A stretch of 64,000 nucleotides of DNA from an uncultured Pelagibacteraceae bacterium (GCA_902612605.1 CACMDY010000005.1:1-64000); one strand, 5' to 3'; shown: positions 53,621-63,349, numbered from the stretch's first letter. Numbers and translations are program-made. The notes: generated by a model from the sequence alone, not told the origin.

Positions 53621-55116
53621 CTTTTTTTTCTAAAAGTTGAAAAAATTTGCCAACCAACAATTGTTACTGTTATCAATAATATTATTAGTGTTATAGGTCT
53701 ATCCCATAAAAAATTTGGTGAACCATCACTTATTAAAAGTGATCTTCTCAATGTTTCCTCCATTAATCCGCCGAGTACAAAAGCTAATATTAAAGGTGGC
53801 ATGGGGAAATCATAGAGCCTTAAAAAAGTTGCAACTACAGAAATCCCTATCATTAAAAAAATATCAAAATTATTAAATGACATTAGATAAATTCCTGTCA
53901 CTGAGAAAAATAAAATTAAAGGAATTAAGTAATTTCTAGGTACCGCTAAAATTCTAGCTATATAAGGAATTAAAGGTAAATTTAAAATTAAAAGCACAAC
54001 CATGCCAATGTACATTGACATAATAACTGACCAAAAAATTTCAGGGTTTGTTTGATAAAGTCTTGGTCCAGGCTGAATACCAAATCCTAAAAGAGCTCCG
54101 AGCATTACAGCAGTTGTTCCACTTCCAGGAATTCCTAATGTTAGTAACGGAACAAAAGAACCCGAGCAAGCTGCATTATTTGCAGTTTCTGGTGCAGATA
54201 AACCATGAATACTACCTTTTCCAAATTTTTGTTTTTCTTCTTCATTTACATAATTTCTTTCCATTCCATATGCTAAGAAAGATGCAATTGTCGCGCCCGC
54301 TCCAGGCAAAACACCAATTAAGAAACCAAGTATGGATGACCTAGGTATTGTTTTAGCCATTTTTATAGTTTCCTCTTTATTTACTTTAATTGAGCCTAAT
54401 TCTGTTAATGAAATTTGTTTTGCAGCACTGTTTGGATCTTTCCCTCTAAAAATAATCGTTAGAGCTTCACTCATTGCAAATGTTGCCATTACAATTAATA
54501 CAAAGCTTATTCCATCAGTTAAGTTCATATTGTTAAATGTGAACCTTGTTATATCTGACAATGAATCTTGACCAACTGTTGCTAGCATTAATCCTAGAAC
54601 AACCATCATCATTGCTTTTAAAAACTGTCCTTTAGATGAGAATGCAGAAATTGCAGTTAAACCCAAAATCATTAGTGCAAAATAGTCAGGCGACCTAAAA
54701 GCTAAACTTACTTTTGACAAACTAGGAGCTGCTACTAATAAAAATATTGCAGAAATTGTTCCACCAGCAAATGAACTATAAGCTGCTATTGCTAAAGCTT
54801 TACCAGCTTTTCCTTGTTGTGCCATTGGATAACCATCAAAAGCAGTAGCAACAGTTCCCGGTATTCCAGGAGCATTTAACAAAATAGAAGATGTAGATCC
54901 TCCAAATACTGCACCATAGTAAACTCCTGCCATTAAAATTAAACCAGTTGATGGATCAAAGCCGTAGGTAATTGGTATCATTAATGCAATTGCAGTCATT
55001 GGTCCAAGTCCTGGTAACATTCCAATTATTGTTCCTGCAAAACATCCAACCATCACCATTAAAATATTTGTTAGAGATAAAGCAGTTGATAATCCGATAA
55101 GTATTCCTTCGATCAT
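53617..55116 (-). CDS. tctA: Tripartite tricarboxylate transporter, large membrane subunit TctA (second set)
   Basis: A 499-residue permease with the TctA signature: IGMLPGLGPMTAIALMIPITYG, YYGAVFGGSTSSILLNAPGIPGTVATAFDG near residues 65-94, and GLSAPETANNAACSGSFVPLLTLGIPGSG near 305-333. It differs clearly from the copy at 31846-33318, so the two transporters probably have different substrates. It overlaps tctB by four bases (ATGA). Confidence 0.93.
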   Translation of the reverse strand: MIEGILIGLSTALSLTNILMVMVGCFAGTIIGMLPGLGPMTAIALMIPITYGFDPSTGLILMAGVYYGAVFGGSTSSILLNAPGIPGTVATAFDGYPMAQQGKAGKALAIAAYSSFAGGTISAIFLLVAAPSLSKVSLAFRSPDYFALMILGLTAISAFSSKGQFLKAMMMVVLGLMLATVGQDSLSDITRFTFNNMNLTDGISFVLIVMATFAMSEALTIIFRGKDPNSAAKQISLTELGSIKVNKEETIKMAKTIPRSSILGFLIGVLPGAGATIASFLAYGMERNYVNEEEKQKFGKGSIHGLSAPETANNAACSGSFVPLLTLGIPGSGTTAVMLGALLGFGIQPGPRLYQTNPEIFWSVIMSMYIGMVVLLILNLPLIPYIARILAVPRNYLIPLILFFSVTGIYLMSFNNFDIFLMIGISVVATFLRLYDFPMPPLILAFVLGGLMEETLRRSLLISDGSPNFLWDRPITLIILLITVTIVGWQIFSTFRKKS

Positions 55117-55583
55117 CCCATAACTCCAATGTATTTTAAAAACGGATCACGAAGATAAATATTTAATAATCCGTGCAACAAATACATAAATGCAGCAACA
55201 AATGGGAAAGATAAAATAAACATCAGTCCCCATCTTCTTTCACCTAAGAAATAGTAAGATGCAAAAAGAAATAAAGAAGTTGATATAAAGTATCCAATTT
55301 TTAAAATTACAGCAGCATATATTAGTGAGATAATTATAAGATAAATTATACTTTTGTAATCTAAGTGTTTATGATTTACCTCTGTGGTAACTTTTTCAGG
55401 TAAAATTATTTTTAAACTCGATAAAATTATTCCTGCCCAACCTAAATATATTGGGAAAGTCCTAGCATTGAATGGTGCGTTCTCATCAAATGCAAATACT
55501 TGAATGTTGTAAGCAGTGTATAGATAAAATACTGATAAAACTAAAAAAAGCAGTGAGATAAATTTTGTAGGACTTATTCTCAC
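55113..55583 (-). CDS. tctB: Tripartite tricarboxylate transporter, small membrane subunit TctB (second set)
   Basis: A 156-residue four-helix protein between the tctC and tctA genes. The RISPTKFISLLFL start and the later ARTFPIYLGW segment match the TctB plan. It appears to start with GTG at 55583. A weak TAATCT/AGATTA hairpin overlaps the tctC stop just upstream. Confidence 0.83.
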   Translation of the reverse strand: MRISPTKFISLLFLVLSVFYLYTAYNIQVFAFDENAPFNARTFPIYLGWAGIILSSLKIILPEKVTTEVNHKHLDYKSIIYLIIISLIYAAVILKIGYFISTSLFLFASYYFLGERRWGLMFILSFPFVAAFMYLLHGLLNIYLRDPFLKYIGVMG

Positions 55584-55613
55584 TGCTTTACATTCTTTAA
55601 TAATCTATAAAGA

Positions 55614-56588
55614 TTATATTACTCCAAGTTTTTTCATCAGAGCTGTCATTTCAACTGTTTGTTTTTCTAAGAACGCATCAAATTTAGAACCTGGGTTATA
55701 AATATTTACCCATGCATTTCTTTTTCTAACAGCTTCCCACTCTGGTGTCTTTTGAACATCACCAAGCATTTTAGAGATTTTGTTATAGTCACTCATACTC
55801 ATGCTTTTTGGTGCGAAGAAACCTCTCCAGTTAACAAACTGAACATCATATCCTTGCTCTTTTAATGTTGGAGCTTCTGGTGCATCACCTACTCTTTCAG
55901 GAGCTGTGATACCAATTATTCTTACTTGATCTCTAGCACCCATTACTTCACCTAAGCCTGTTGAAAGTATTTGAGTTTCTCCGGATAAAAGTCCAGCAAG
56001 CGCTTTTCCACCAGCATCATATGGAACATAAATCACATCGTTTGGATTTGCTCCAGCTGCTTGGAAAGCTAACGCACCAATTAAATGGTCCATGCTTCCT
56101 CTTACAGATCCTCCAGCCATTTTAATTGACTTTGGATCTTTTTGATATTGATCAACTGCATCTTTGAAATTTTTGATAGGTGAATTTTTTGCAACAACTA
56201 TTGCACCATAATCTCCAATTACACCTGCAATTGGTTTAACATCTTTATAGGATAATGTGCCAGTTCCTTTTACATAACCTTTGTGTCTTGTAATAGATCT
56301 TAACACCAATGGTGTTGACTGAACTAAAACTGTATCTTTCGGAGCGTTATTGATTAGGTAAGCCAAAGCCTTACCACCTCCACCACCTGACATATTTTCA
56401 AATGATGCACTTTTCAAAAAACCAGCTTTTGTTAATGCTTCTCCAGTACCTCTAGCAGTTCCATCCCAACCACCACCAGCACCACCGCCAATTAAAAAAT
56501 GTAATTTTTCAACTGCAAATGAACTTGTTGATGAAAATAGAAGGAAAGCAGAGAATAAAACTGAAATAAAAGTTTTAATTAGTTTCAT
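55614..56588 (-). CDS. tctC: Tripartite tricarboxylate transporter, solute-binding protein TctC (second set)
   Basis: A 324-residue periplasmic binding protein. The signal peptide (MKLIKTFISVLFSAFLLF, cut near SSFA) is followed by VEKLHFLIGGGAGGGWDGTARG; the glycine-rich loop differs from standard Bug proteins (usually APGGxxD) and the later MAGGSVRGSMDHL matches. I chose ATG at 56588, which has a GAGAGG ribosome site; the frame is open 14 codons further, but that would shift the signal peptide inward. First gene of tctCBA. Confidence 0.9.
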   Translation of the reverse strand: MKLIKTFISVLFSAFLLFSSTSSFAVEKLHFLIGGGAGGGWDGTARGTGEALTKAGFLKSASFENMSGGGGGKALAYLINNAPKDTVLVQSTPLVLRSITRHKGYVKGTGTLSYKDVKPIAGVIGDYGAIVVAKNSPIKNFKDAVDQYQKDPKSIKMAGGSVRGSMDHLIGALAFQAAGANPNDVIYVPYDAGGKALAGLLSGETQILSTGLGEVMGARDQVRIIGITAPERVGDAPEAPTLKEQGYDVQFVNWRGFFAPKSMSMSDYNKISKMLGDVQKTPEWEAVRKRNAWVNIYNPGSKFDAFLEKQTVEMTALMKKLGVI

Positions 56589-56649
56589 TATTTCCTCTCT
56601 TATTATATTTATGAAACCATCATTAAACATAAGTTATAAATTTTAGTCA

Positions 56650-57729
56650 ATGCTCAAATATAATTTTTCCAAAAACATAAAGGAATATATTTTAGCTTTA
56701 GTAGGTAGTTATAAAGCTCTATTTTTAGGACTTGTTGGTGGATACTTAGGTACTTTAATTAATCTGCCTTTGCCCTGGTTATTAGGATCTCTAGGTTTAA
56801 ATTTATGTTTCGCATTTACAAATTTTAAAATAGTTTTTCCAACTAAATTATTAAATCCCATATTTTTAATTGTTGGTATAATTCTTGGTGGAACTTTAAA
56901 TGTAACATTATTGTATAAAATTCATCTATGGATTTTTTCGTCATTAGCGATGTTAATTTGCACAATAGTCAGCACTATTCTTGCTGGTTATTATTTTTTT
57001 AAAGTTTGTAAATTTAGTAAATTCATTTCAGTTTTAGCAGCTCTTCCGGGCGCATTTGTTCCAATATCTGCGGCATTATTAGAATTTGGTAAATCAAAAA
57101 ATGATAAGGGTGTTTTGATCCCTCAGGCTACTAGAGTAATATTTATTGTAAGTTTTGTTCCTATTTTTTTTATAAATAATTTAGGCTTCTCAGAAATGAC
57201 AGGTTACAATTATGAAAATATCTATAACGAAAGATATTTTTTAGAAATATTATTTTTATTAATAATCTGTTTCATTTTTGCAAACATCTTAAAAAATTAT
57301 AAAATTCCATCACCTACCTTAGTTGGTGCAATGGCTTTATCTGGTACTTTTTATACTTTTGAAATAATTAATGCCAGATTTCCAGATGCATTTATAAATA
57401 TTGCTTTTATATTTTTAGGCACCGCTTTAGGTACCAGATTAAACGGATTAAAAATTAAAGAGTTATTATTTTTTATATTTCATGGAATAGTAGTTAGTTC
57501 AATTTTAGTAATTGTTGCAATGATAACTGCTTATTTACTCACTTATATAGGGTTTGAATTTATTCCAACTTTTTTAAGTTTTGCACCTGGAGGAATTCAT
57601 GAAATGGTTGTTATTAGTGTTGCTTATAACATTGATCCAATATTTGTGAGCTACCATCATTTTTTAAGAATTTTCATAATAGTATTATTTTTGCCTTTTT
57701 TATTGTCAAAATTTAGAAAAACTAATTAA
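56650..57729 (+). CDS. AbrB-family membrane protein
   Basis: A 359-residue protein with about ten helices in two similar halves: LGGYLGTLINLPLPWLLGSL near residues 33-52, and the second half with YKIPSPTLVGAMALSG. It belongs to the family known as AbrB or ammonia-monooxygenase-like, often next to TTT transporters. ALPGAFVPISAALLEFG and SFAPGGIHEMVVI are its typical segments. It is divergent from tctC by 61 bases. The transported compound is unknown. Confidence 0.82.
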   Translation: MLKYNFSKNIKEYILALVGSYKALFLGLVGGYLGTLINLPLPWLLGSLGLNLCFAFTNFKIVFPTKLLNPIFLIVGIILGGTLNVTLLYKIHLWIFSSLAMLICTIVSTILAGYYFFKVCKFSKFISVLAALPGAFVPISAALLEFGKSKNDKGVLIPQATRVIFIVSFVPIFFINNLGFSEMTGYNYENIYNERYFLEILFLLIICFIFANILKNYKIPSPTLVGAMALSGTFYTFEIINARFPDAFINIAFIFLGTALGTRLNGLKIKELLFFIFHGIVVSSILVIVAMITAYLLTYIGFEFIPTFLSFAPGGIHEMVVISVAYNIDPIFVSYHHFLRIFIIVLFLPFLLSKFRKTN

Positions 57730-58663
57730 TTGCTTCTTGCATTCTTTGAAACACTTTATCTGCTGAAAGTTTAGACAAATCTGAAACTTGAATTGCTTTA
57801 AAATGTTCTCTTTCAATACTAACTTTTTTTGCAGTAGTATGTGATCCAAATAAAACTAATCCTTTTACATTTAAATGTGCAGCTATATGTGCTGGCCCAG
57901 TATCATTAGATATAACAAAATAACTATCTTTAATTAATGATGAAAGTTGTAAAATATTGAGAGCTTTATCATTATCTAAAATAATATTAGCATCAATATC
58001 ATTTGCCAATTTGATTTCATTTGGACCGGGGGCAATTAATATTTGGATTTCATCCCTAAAAGAAGATTTAATTTTTTTTATCAATTCATTGTAATATGGC
58101 CATCTCTTTATAGTTAAATGAGATGATGAAAACGGAAATAAGATTATATATTTATTTAAATTATATTTTTTTTTGATTTCTGAAATATCCTCACAGCTCC
58201 AAGAAAAGTCTGGTTTCGTTACGTGATTGGTTTTAATTCCTGAAACATTTAATTGATGTTCAAAGCGATTTAGTACAGCGTCTTTATCAAAATCAATCTT
58301 ACTAGTTCCTTCAGGAAGTGTTGTTTCTGTTGATGACCAAATATCTGATGTTGCTTTTGGAAATAGAACCTTTTTATAAAAAATAGTTCTTTTAGAATTT
58401 TGAAGGTCGTAAACTTTAATAAATTTATATTTTTTTATCTTTCTCATTAATAAATATAAATAAATTAAGTTAAACCTAGAGAGTCTTTTATCTAAAATGA
58501 CATCAGTTATATTTGGATTTTTTTTTAATAGATCATAATAAGGTTTAGTTGACAGTATATAAAGATCATCATTTGGATGATTATCAGATATATCTTGAAT
58601 TGCACCACTTGCTTGCGCTATATCACCTAAAGATCCGTGTTTTATAATAAGTATATTAGACAT
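57722..58663 (-). CDS. Family 9 glycosyltransferase (heptosyltransferase-like)
   Basis: A 313-residue GT-B enzyme of the lipopolysaccharide heptosyltransferase family. The start NILIIKHGSLGDIAQASGAI near residues 3-22 and VISNDTGPAHIAAHLNVKGLVLFGS near 255-279 are the diagnostic parts. It adds a sugar, probably a heptose or related unit, to the lipid A-core region. It overlaps the convergent AbrB-like gene by eight bases. Confidence 0.88.
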   Translation of the reverse strand: MSNILIIKHGSLGDIAQASGAIQDISDNHPNDDLYILSTKPYYDLLKKNPNITDVILDKRLSRFNLIYLYLLMRKIKKYKFIKVYDLQNSKRTIFYKKVLFPKATSDIWSSTETTLPEGTSKIDFDKDAVLNRFEHQLNVSGIKTNHVTKPDFSWSCEDISEIKKKYNLNKYIILFPFSSSHLTIKRWPYYNELIKKIKSSFRDEIQILIAPGPNEIKLANDIDANIILDNDKALNILQLSSLIKDSYFVISNDTGPAHIAAHLNVKGLVLFGSHTTAKKVSIEREHFKAIQVSDLSKLSADKVFQRMQEAIN

Positions 58664-58695
58664 ATTTTTAACAACTTAACATAATATCAATTTAT

Positions 58696-59085
58696 ATGAA
58701 TAAAATTTTAGTAGAAGTATCGGTTGGAGAATTGCTGGATAAAATTTCAATTTTAGAAATTAAATCTGAAAAAATTAAAGATCCTGAGAAACTAAACTTT
58801 ATAAATGATGAATATAAAATTTTAAAAGATCAATTAAATACAAATATTAAAAATTATAGTGAAATTAAAAGTTTATATAATTCACTAAAAGAAATTAATT
58901 CAAAGCTTTGGGTAATAGAAGATGATAAAAGGCTTTGCGAAAAAAATTCTGATTTTGGTGAAAAATTTATTAAATTATCAAGAGATGTTCACTTCCTTAA
59001 TGATGAAAGGGCTAAATTAAAATTAGAAATAAATAATAAAACTGGTTCTAAAATTAAAGAAATTAAAGAATACACCAAATATTAG
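58696..59085 (+). CDS. DUF6165 family protein
   Basis: A 129-residue helical protein with VEVSVGELLDKISILEIKSEKI at residues 6-27, the conserved start of this family, and a coiled-coil-like remainder. The family is often encoded next to GT9 or TPR glycosyltransferases of surface-polysaccharide loci, as here (the GT9 gene is divergent by 32 bases). No enzymatic motif is visible; a scaffold role is a guess. Confidence 0.75.
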   Translation: MNKILVEVSVGELLDKISILEIKSEKIKDPEKLNFINDEYKILKDQLNTNIKNYSEIKSLYNSLKEINSKLWVIEDDKRLCEKNSDFGEKFIKLSRDVHFLNDERAKLKLEINNKTGSKIKEIKEYTKY

Positions 59086-59087
59086 TT

Positions 59088-59810
59088 TTATTCCCAGTCA
59101 AACCTTTGAAAAGAGTCAAATATCTTGAAAATACCTTGTGACCATTGATTACAAACTTTAGAAAATTCAGGGTCATTCATATTTAAACATTTAAGTGATG
59201 CTATTTTGATTTCATCTTTTTTGATCACAGCAAAATCTATAGGTGGGCCAACTGTTAAATCACTTTTTAATGTTGAGTCCATTGATATCAGGGCGCATCT
59301 AGATGCATCTCCAATTGAAACTTTTGGTGTAATTACTCTATCTAAAATAGGTTTTCCGTATTTAACTTCTCCTATGACCAAATATGGTTTGCTATCTGCT
59401 GGACGAATATAATTGCCCTGAGGGTAAACTAAATATAATTCTGGTGGTTGATCTTTTATTTGACCACCAACAATAAATGTTGAGCCTAATAATACACTGT
59501 CAGTATTAATCCCTTGTGGAGACGAGTGTTCAATATTAAGCGAGCCTATATATGATGCAATCTGCTCAAAATCACTACAAGTATTTAAATTCATAATACC
59601 TGTTTCACTTTTTAAATCTTTTTTGATGGAATTATAAACTGCTTGAGAGGTTCCAAGATTTCCTGATGTAACAATTACAATTGTTCTATCTCCAATATCA
59701 TGTGTTAGCATTTTGGAATATATATTGACATTATCAAGTCCAGCATTCGTTCTAGAGTCTGATGCAAAAACCAGTCCTGTCTCAGTTTTAATGCCAATAC
59801 AATAAGTCAT
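59088..59810 (-). CDS. Anbu-type proteasome-like peptidase
   Basis: A 240-residue Ntn-hydrolase with Thr2 exposed by initiator-methionine removal (MTYCIGIKTETGLVFASDSR). FASDSRTNAGLDN near residues 15-27 is the Anbu signature and VTSGNLGTSQAV follows near 48. Anbu peptidases are relatives of HslV. It is divergent by 114 bases from an ATP-grasp enzyme, the usual neighbour; the alpha-E and transglutaminase-like partners of the classical cluster are not in this window. Confidence 0.9.
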   Translation of the reverse strand: MTYCIGIKTETGLVFASDSRTNAGLDNVNIYSKMLTHDIGDRTIVIVTSGNLGTSQAVYNSIKKDLKSETGIMNLNTCSDFEQIASYIGSLNIEHSSPQGINTDSVLLGSTFIVGGQIKDQPPELYLVYPQGNYIRPADSKPYLVIGEVKYGKPILDRVITPKVSIGDASRCALISMDSTLKSDLTVGPPIDFAVIKKDEIKIASLKCLNMNDPEFSKVCNQWSQGIFKIFDSFQRFDWE

Positions 59811-59924
59811 AATAAATTAAATGTTTAAATTATATGTGATTACAATAAAACCCATTTATTTCATATCAGCTATCTAATTTAATCATTTGCTTATTCAACT
59901 CTTATGTAAAAAAATTAATCTAAT

Positions 59925-61373
59925 ATGTCTGATTTTTGGAAAAACTACGACTCAAAATCTACTTTTGATGGTTATATCAGCAAAGAAAAGAAGTTGAGAA
60001 GTCATGCTAAAATCATTGCAGGGATACTTGAAAAGTATGGGAAAAAAAAATTACAAGAAATTGAAAAAAATTGTCAAAGTACAATAAGTGCTAGGGGAAT
60101 AAATTTTAGAGTTTATGCTGCAAATAATAGAGCTGAAGAAAAAAAATGGCCTTTAGATATTATTCCTAGAATCATACCAAAAAGCCAATGGTTAAAGGTT
60201 GCTAAAGGACTTGCACAAAGAGTTAAGGCACTAAATTTATTTATTGATGACGTGTACAATGCAAAAAAAATATTTAAAGATAAAGTAATACCAAAAGAAT
60301 TAATTTTTAATTCCCCTTTATATTTAAAAGAATGTGAGGGTTTCTCCCCTAAACACAAATCATGGTCAAACATATCTGGTATAGATCTGATAAAAAATAT
60401 AGATGGAGATTTTTTAGTTTTAGAAGATAACTTAAGAGTTCCATCGGGAGTTTCATATATGTTGGAAAATAGGATGGTTATGAGAGATATTTTTCCAGAA
60501 TTATTTACAAGATATAAGGTTTCCTCAGTACATCAATATGCAAATAAATTATATAATTGTATGACAGAGTGTATTCCAAAGAAAACTACCAACCCACACA
60601 TGGTTTTATTGACACCTGGTATCTACAATTCTGCTTATTTTGAACACTCCTTTTTAGCTGAACAAATGGGTATAGCTTTAGTGGAGGGCAAGGATTTATT
60701 TGTTGAAAACGATCACGTCTATATGAAAACTGTTAAAGGACCTTTAAAAGTAGATTGTATTTACAGAAGAATTGATGACAATTTTATGGATCCTAAAGTT
60801 TTTTTCAAAGGATCATTGCTAGGTGTGCCTGGCGTTTTTAAATGTTGGAGAAAAGGTAATGTTGGAATAATAAATGCATTGGGTACAGGAGTAGCAGATG
60901 ATAAAGCAGTTTATTCATATGTTAATAAAATGATCATTTATTATTTAGGAGAACAACCAATTATTGATCAAGTTGAAACTCTTCTGTGTGGAGATAAAAA
61001 AAATAGAGATCATGTTATAGATAATATTTCAAAATATGTAGTTAAACCTTCCAATGCTTCAGGTGGTTATGGAATCATGATTGGCCCAAAAGCTTCTAAA
61101 GCTGAAAAAGAAGAAATGATTAAAAATATTAAAATAAATCCAAGAAACTATATCGCACAACCTTTGGAAATTTTATCAACAGTTCCAACAATTACCCCTG
61201 ACAATATTGAACCAAGGCATTTAGATTTAAGACCTTTTATATTAACTGGAAAATCTACTTATGTTACGACGGGAGGATTAACTAGAGTTGCTTTAAAAAA
61301 AGGAAGTACAATTGTAAATAGTTCGCAAGGTGGAGGCTCCAAAGATACATTAATTGTTGATAGTAGAAACTAA
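59925..61373 (+). CDS. Circularly permuted ATP-grasp enzyme (COG2308 type)
   Basis: A 482-residue cytoplasmic protein predicted to form amide or peptide bonds with ATP. DFLVLEDNLRVPSGVSYMLENR near residues 162-184 and VDCIYRRIDDNFMDP near 275-290 are core ATP-grasp segments, KPSNASGGYGIMIG near 375-388 is the permuted P-loop-like lobe, and it ends NSSQGGGSKDT, typical of the family. The role is known only from gene neighbourhoods proposed for amidoligase systems with Anbu, alpha-E and transglutaminase proteins. It overlaps the next, convergent gene by four bases. Confidence 0.88.
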   Translation: MSDFWKNYDSKSTFDGYISKEKKLRSHAKIIAGILEKYGKKKLQEIEKNCQSTISARGINFRVYAANNRAEEKKWPLDIIPRIIPKSQWLKVAKGLAQRVKALNLFIDDVYNAKKIFKDKVIPKELIFNSPLYLKECEGFSPKHKSWSNISGIDLIKNIDGDFLVLEDNLRVPSGVSYMLENRMVMRDIFPELFTRYKVSSVHQYANKLYNCMTECIPKKTTNPHMVLLTPGIYNSAYFEHSFLAEQMGIALVEGKDLFVENDHVYMKTVKGPLKVDCIYRRIDDNFMDPKVFFKGSLLGVPGVFKCWRKGNVGIINALGTGVADDKAVYSYVNKMIIYYLGEQPIIDQVETLLCGDKKNRDHVIDNISKYVVKPSNASGGYGIMIGPKASKAEKEEMIKNIKINPRNYIAQPLEILSTVPTITPDNIEPRHLDLRPFILTGKSTYVTTGGLTRVALKKGSTIVNSSQGGGSKDTLIVDSRN

Positions 61374-62563
61374 ACTATTACTTTTCTATTATAAAAATCT
61401 TTAATTTGATCATCTTTATAACCAAAAATCTGCATAACTTGTTTTGTGTGTTCTCCTAAGTTTGGAGCACCTTTTGATTTTTCTGTTTTGCTTTTTGAAA
61501 ATTTAATTGGCATACCAATAGCCTTACTTTTTCCTGCCTTTTTATTATCTACTTCAATAACCATCTCTCTTTCAATTGTTTGAGGATCTTTAAACATATC
61601 TGTTATTGAATTTATAGGTCCGCATGGTAATCCATTATCATCGAAGATTTTTAGCCATTCATTGGAAGTTTTTTTAACAAGTTCTTCATTGAGAATATCA
61701 ACTAATTCTTTTAAATTTTGTTTTCTATTTAAATTAGATGAAAACTTCTCATTTTCTTGCAAATCTTCTCGACCAATTGCTTTAAGTAACATCAACCAAG
61801 TATTTTGATTTGAAGCACCTACCGTAATCCATTTATCTTTTGTTTTAAAAGCTTGATAAGGGGCTGTTAAAGGATGTGCTGATCCTAAAGGACCAGGTGC
61901 CTCTCCAGTTGCACCTGCAATAGCAGACTGCCAGTAAGTATGAACAATACCTGCTTCATATAAAGATGTATCAACTTTTTGTCCCTCTCCTGTTTTTTCC
62001 CTGTGAACTAAAGCTGCTAAAATTCCACTAGCTGCAAGTAAACCAGCTGTAATATCTGTTATAGGTGCACCTACTTTCATTGGTGGTTTATCTTTGCTTT
62101 CTCCAGTAATACTCATGAGTCCACTCATTCCTTGTGCAACCAAATCAAATCCTCCTTTATTTGCATAAGGACCTGTCCTACCGTATCCGGATATTTCACA
62201 CAAAATAATTTTAGGATTAATTTGTGACATAACATCATATCCAACTCCTAATTTTTCTAATGTCCCTTTTCTAAAATTTTCCAAAACTACATCAGAATTT
62301 TTTACCATCGTTTTAAATATCTCTATTCCATCTTTGTCTTTTAAATTTAATGCGATACCTTTCTTGTTTCTATTCATCATCATGAAAGCTGCAGACTCAC
62401 CGTTAATTTCTGGTGGTAAGAAGTTTCTGGTATCGTCTCCACCGGGAGTCTTTTCTATTTTAATTACCTCTGCACCTAGATCAGCTAATAATAATCCACA
62501 AGTTGGGCCAGCCATTATTTGTGCCATCTCAAGTACACGAATGCCTTTTAATGATGCAGTCAT
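61370..62563 (-). CDS. CaiB/BaiF family CoA-transferase (class III), second copy
   Basis: A 397-residue class III CoA-transferase: VLEMAQIMAGPTCGLLLADLGAEVIKIE near residues 10-37, MNRNKKGIALNLKD, the catalytic aspartate in KGGFDLVAQGMSGLMSITG near residue 139, and GAPITDITAGLLAASG. It lies three bases after a crotonase-family gene, which follows a TRAP permease without a gap. The three may take up an acid, activate it with CoA and process it. Confidence 0.88.
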   Translation of the reverse strand: MTASLKGIRVLEMAQIMAGPTCGLLLADLGAEVIKIEKTPGGDDTRNFLPPEINGESAAFMMMNRNKKGIALNLKDKDGIEIFKTMVKNSDVVLENFRKGTLEKLGVGYDVMSQINPKIILCEISGYGRTGPYANKGGFDLVAQGMSGLMSITGESKDKPPMKVGAPITDITAGLLAASGILAALVHREKTGEGQKVDTSLYEAGIVHTYWQSAIAGATGEAPGPLGSAHPLTAPYQAFKTKDKWITVGASNQNTWLMLLKAIGREDLQENEKFSSNLNRKQNLKELVDILNEELVKKTSNEWLKIFDDNGLPCGPINSITDMFKDPQTIEREMVIEVDNKKAGKSKAIGMPIKFSKSKTEKSKGAPNLGEHTKQVMQIFGYKDDQIKDFYNRKVIV

Positions 62564-62566
62564 CTA

Positions 62567-63349
62567 TTACTTATTTTTGAATTTTGGTTTTGTTTTATTT
62601 AAAAAAGATTGATATCCGATTTTGAAATCTTGGGTATCATAACATTTGTAACCTAGATTATTTATTTTTTCTGTGACTTTTCCATTTTTTAAAATGTTTC
62701 TTGCAAATTGCTTATGCCACCTTGCAACTTTTGGGGCACCTTCACATATTAATTCTGCTGATTTATAAGCTTCTTTTTCAACATCTTTATCATTAACTAC
62801 TCTATTAACTAGTCTCTTCTGAAATGCTTCATCAGCTCCAAATACTCTTCCTTCAAATAATATTTCCATTGCAGTTGTGTAATTGGTCACTTTTAAAAGT
62901 ACCTCAAGTTCTTTTGCAGCCATAGTTAAGCCTAATCTTTTGATTGGAACTCCAAACCTGGAGCTTTTGCCGCAAATTCTAATGTCACAACATCCCGCTA
63001 TTTCCAATCCACCACCAACACATATTCCTTCAATCAAAGCAATTGTTGGTATTGGGCAATCAAAAATTGCTCCAAGTGTTCCGTGTAAAAACTTACCGTA
63101 AGATTTTGCTAATTTTGATGAAGATCTTTGTTTTTTAAATTCTCCAATATCATTTCCTGGTGAAAAAGATTTACCACCCTCTCCTCTTATAATGATGCAT
63201 CTTAAATTTTTATTCTTAGATAACTTTTTGAAAACTTTGCCAAGCTCAATCCACATTGGCTTAGTCATTGCATTTAGTTTTTCTGGTCTATTAATAATAA
63301 CTTCAATTAAATGTTTATTTTTTTTATTTACTTTAATTAATTTGCTCAT
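62567..63349 (-). CDS. Enoyl-CoA hydratase/isomerase (crotonase) family protein
   Basis: A 260-residue crotonase-fold protein. IINRPEKLNAMTKPMW near residues 18-33, the oxyanion-hole segment FSPGNDIGEF near 62-71 and VGGGLEIAGCCDIRI at 111-125 are present. The first catalytic glutamate is Glu116, but the second, usually in a PE pair before the LG turn, is Ile136 (VPIKRLG). A normal hydratase is therefore doubtful; isomerase, dehalogenase or lyase chemistry is possible. It sits with a CoA-transferase and a TRAP permease. Confidence 0.85.
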   Translation of the reverse strand: MSKLIKVNKKNKHLIEVIINRPEKLNAMTKPMWIELGKVFKKLSKNKNLRCIIIRGEGGKSFSPGNDIGEFKKQRSSSKLAKSYGKFLHGTLGAIFDCPIPTIALIEGICVGGGLEIAGCCDIRICGKSSRFGVPIKRLGLTMAAKELEVLLKVTNYTTAMEILFEGRVFGADEAFQKRLVNRVVNDKDVEKEAYKSAELICEGAPKVARWHKQFARNILKNGKVTEKINNLGYKCYDTQDFKIGYQSFLNKTKPKFKNK

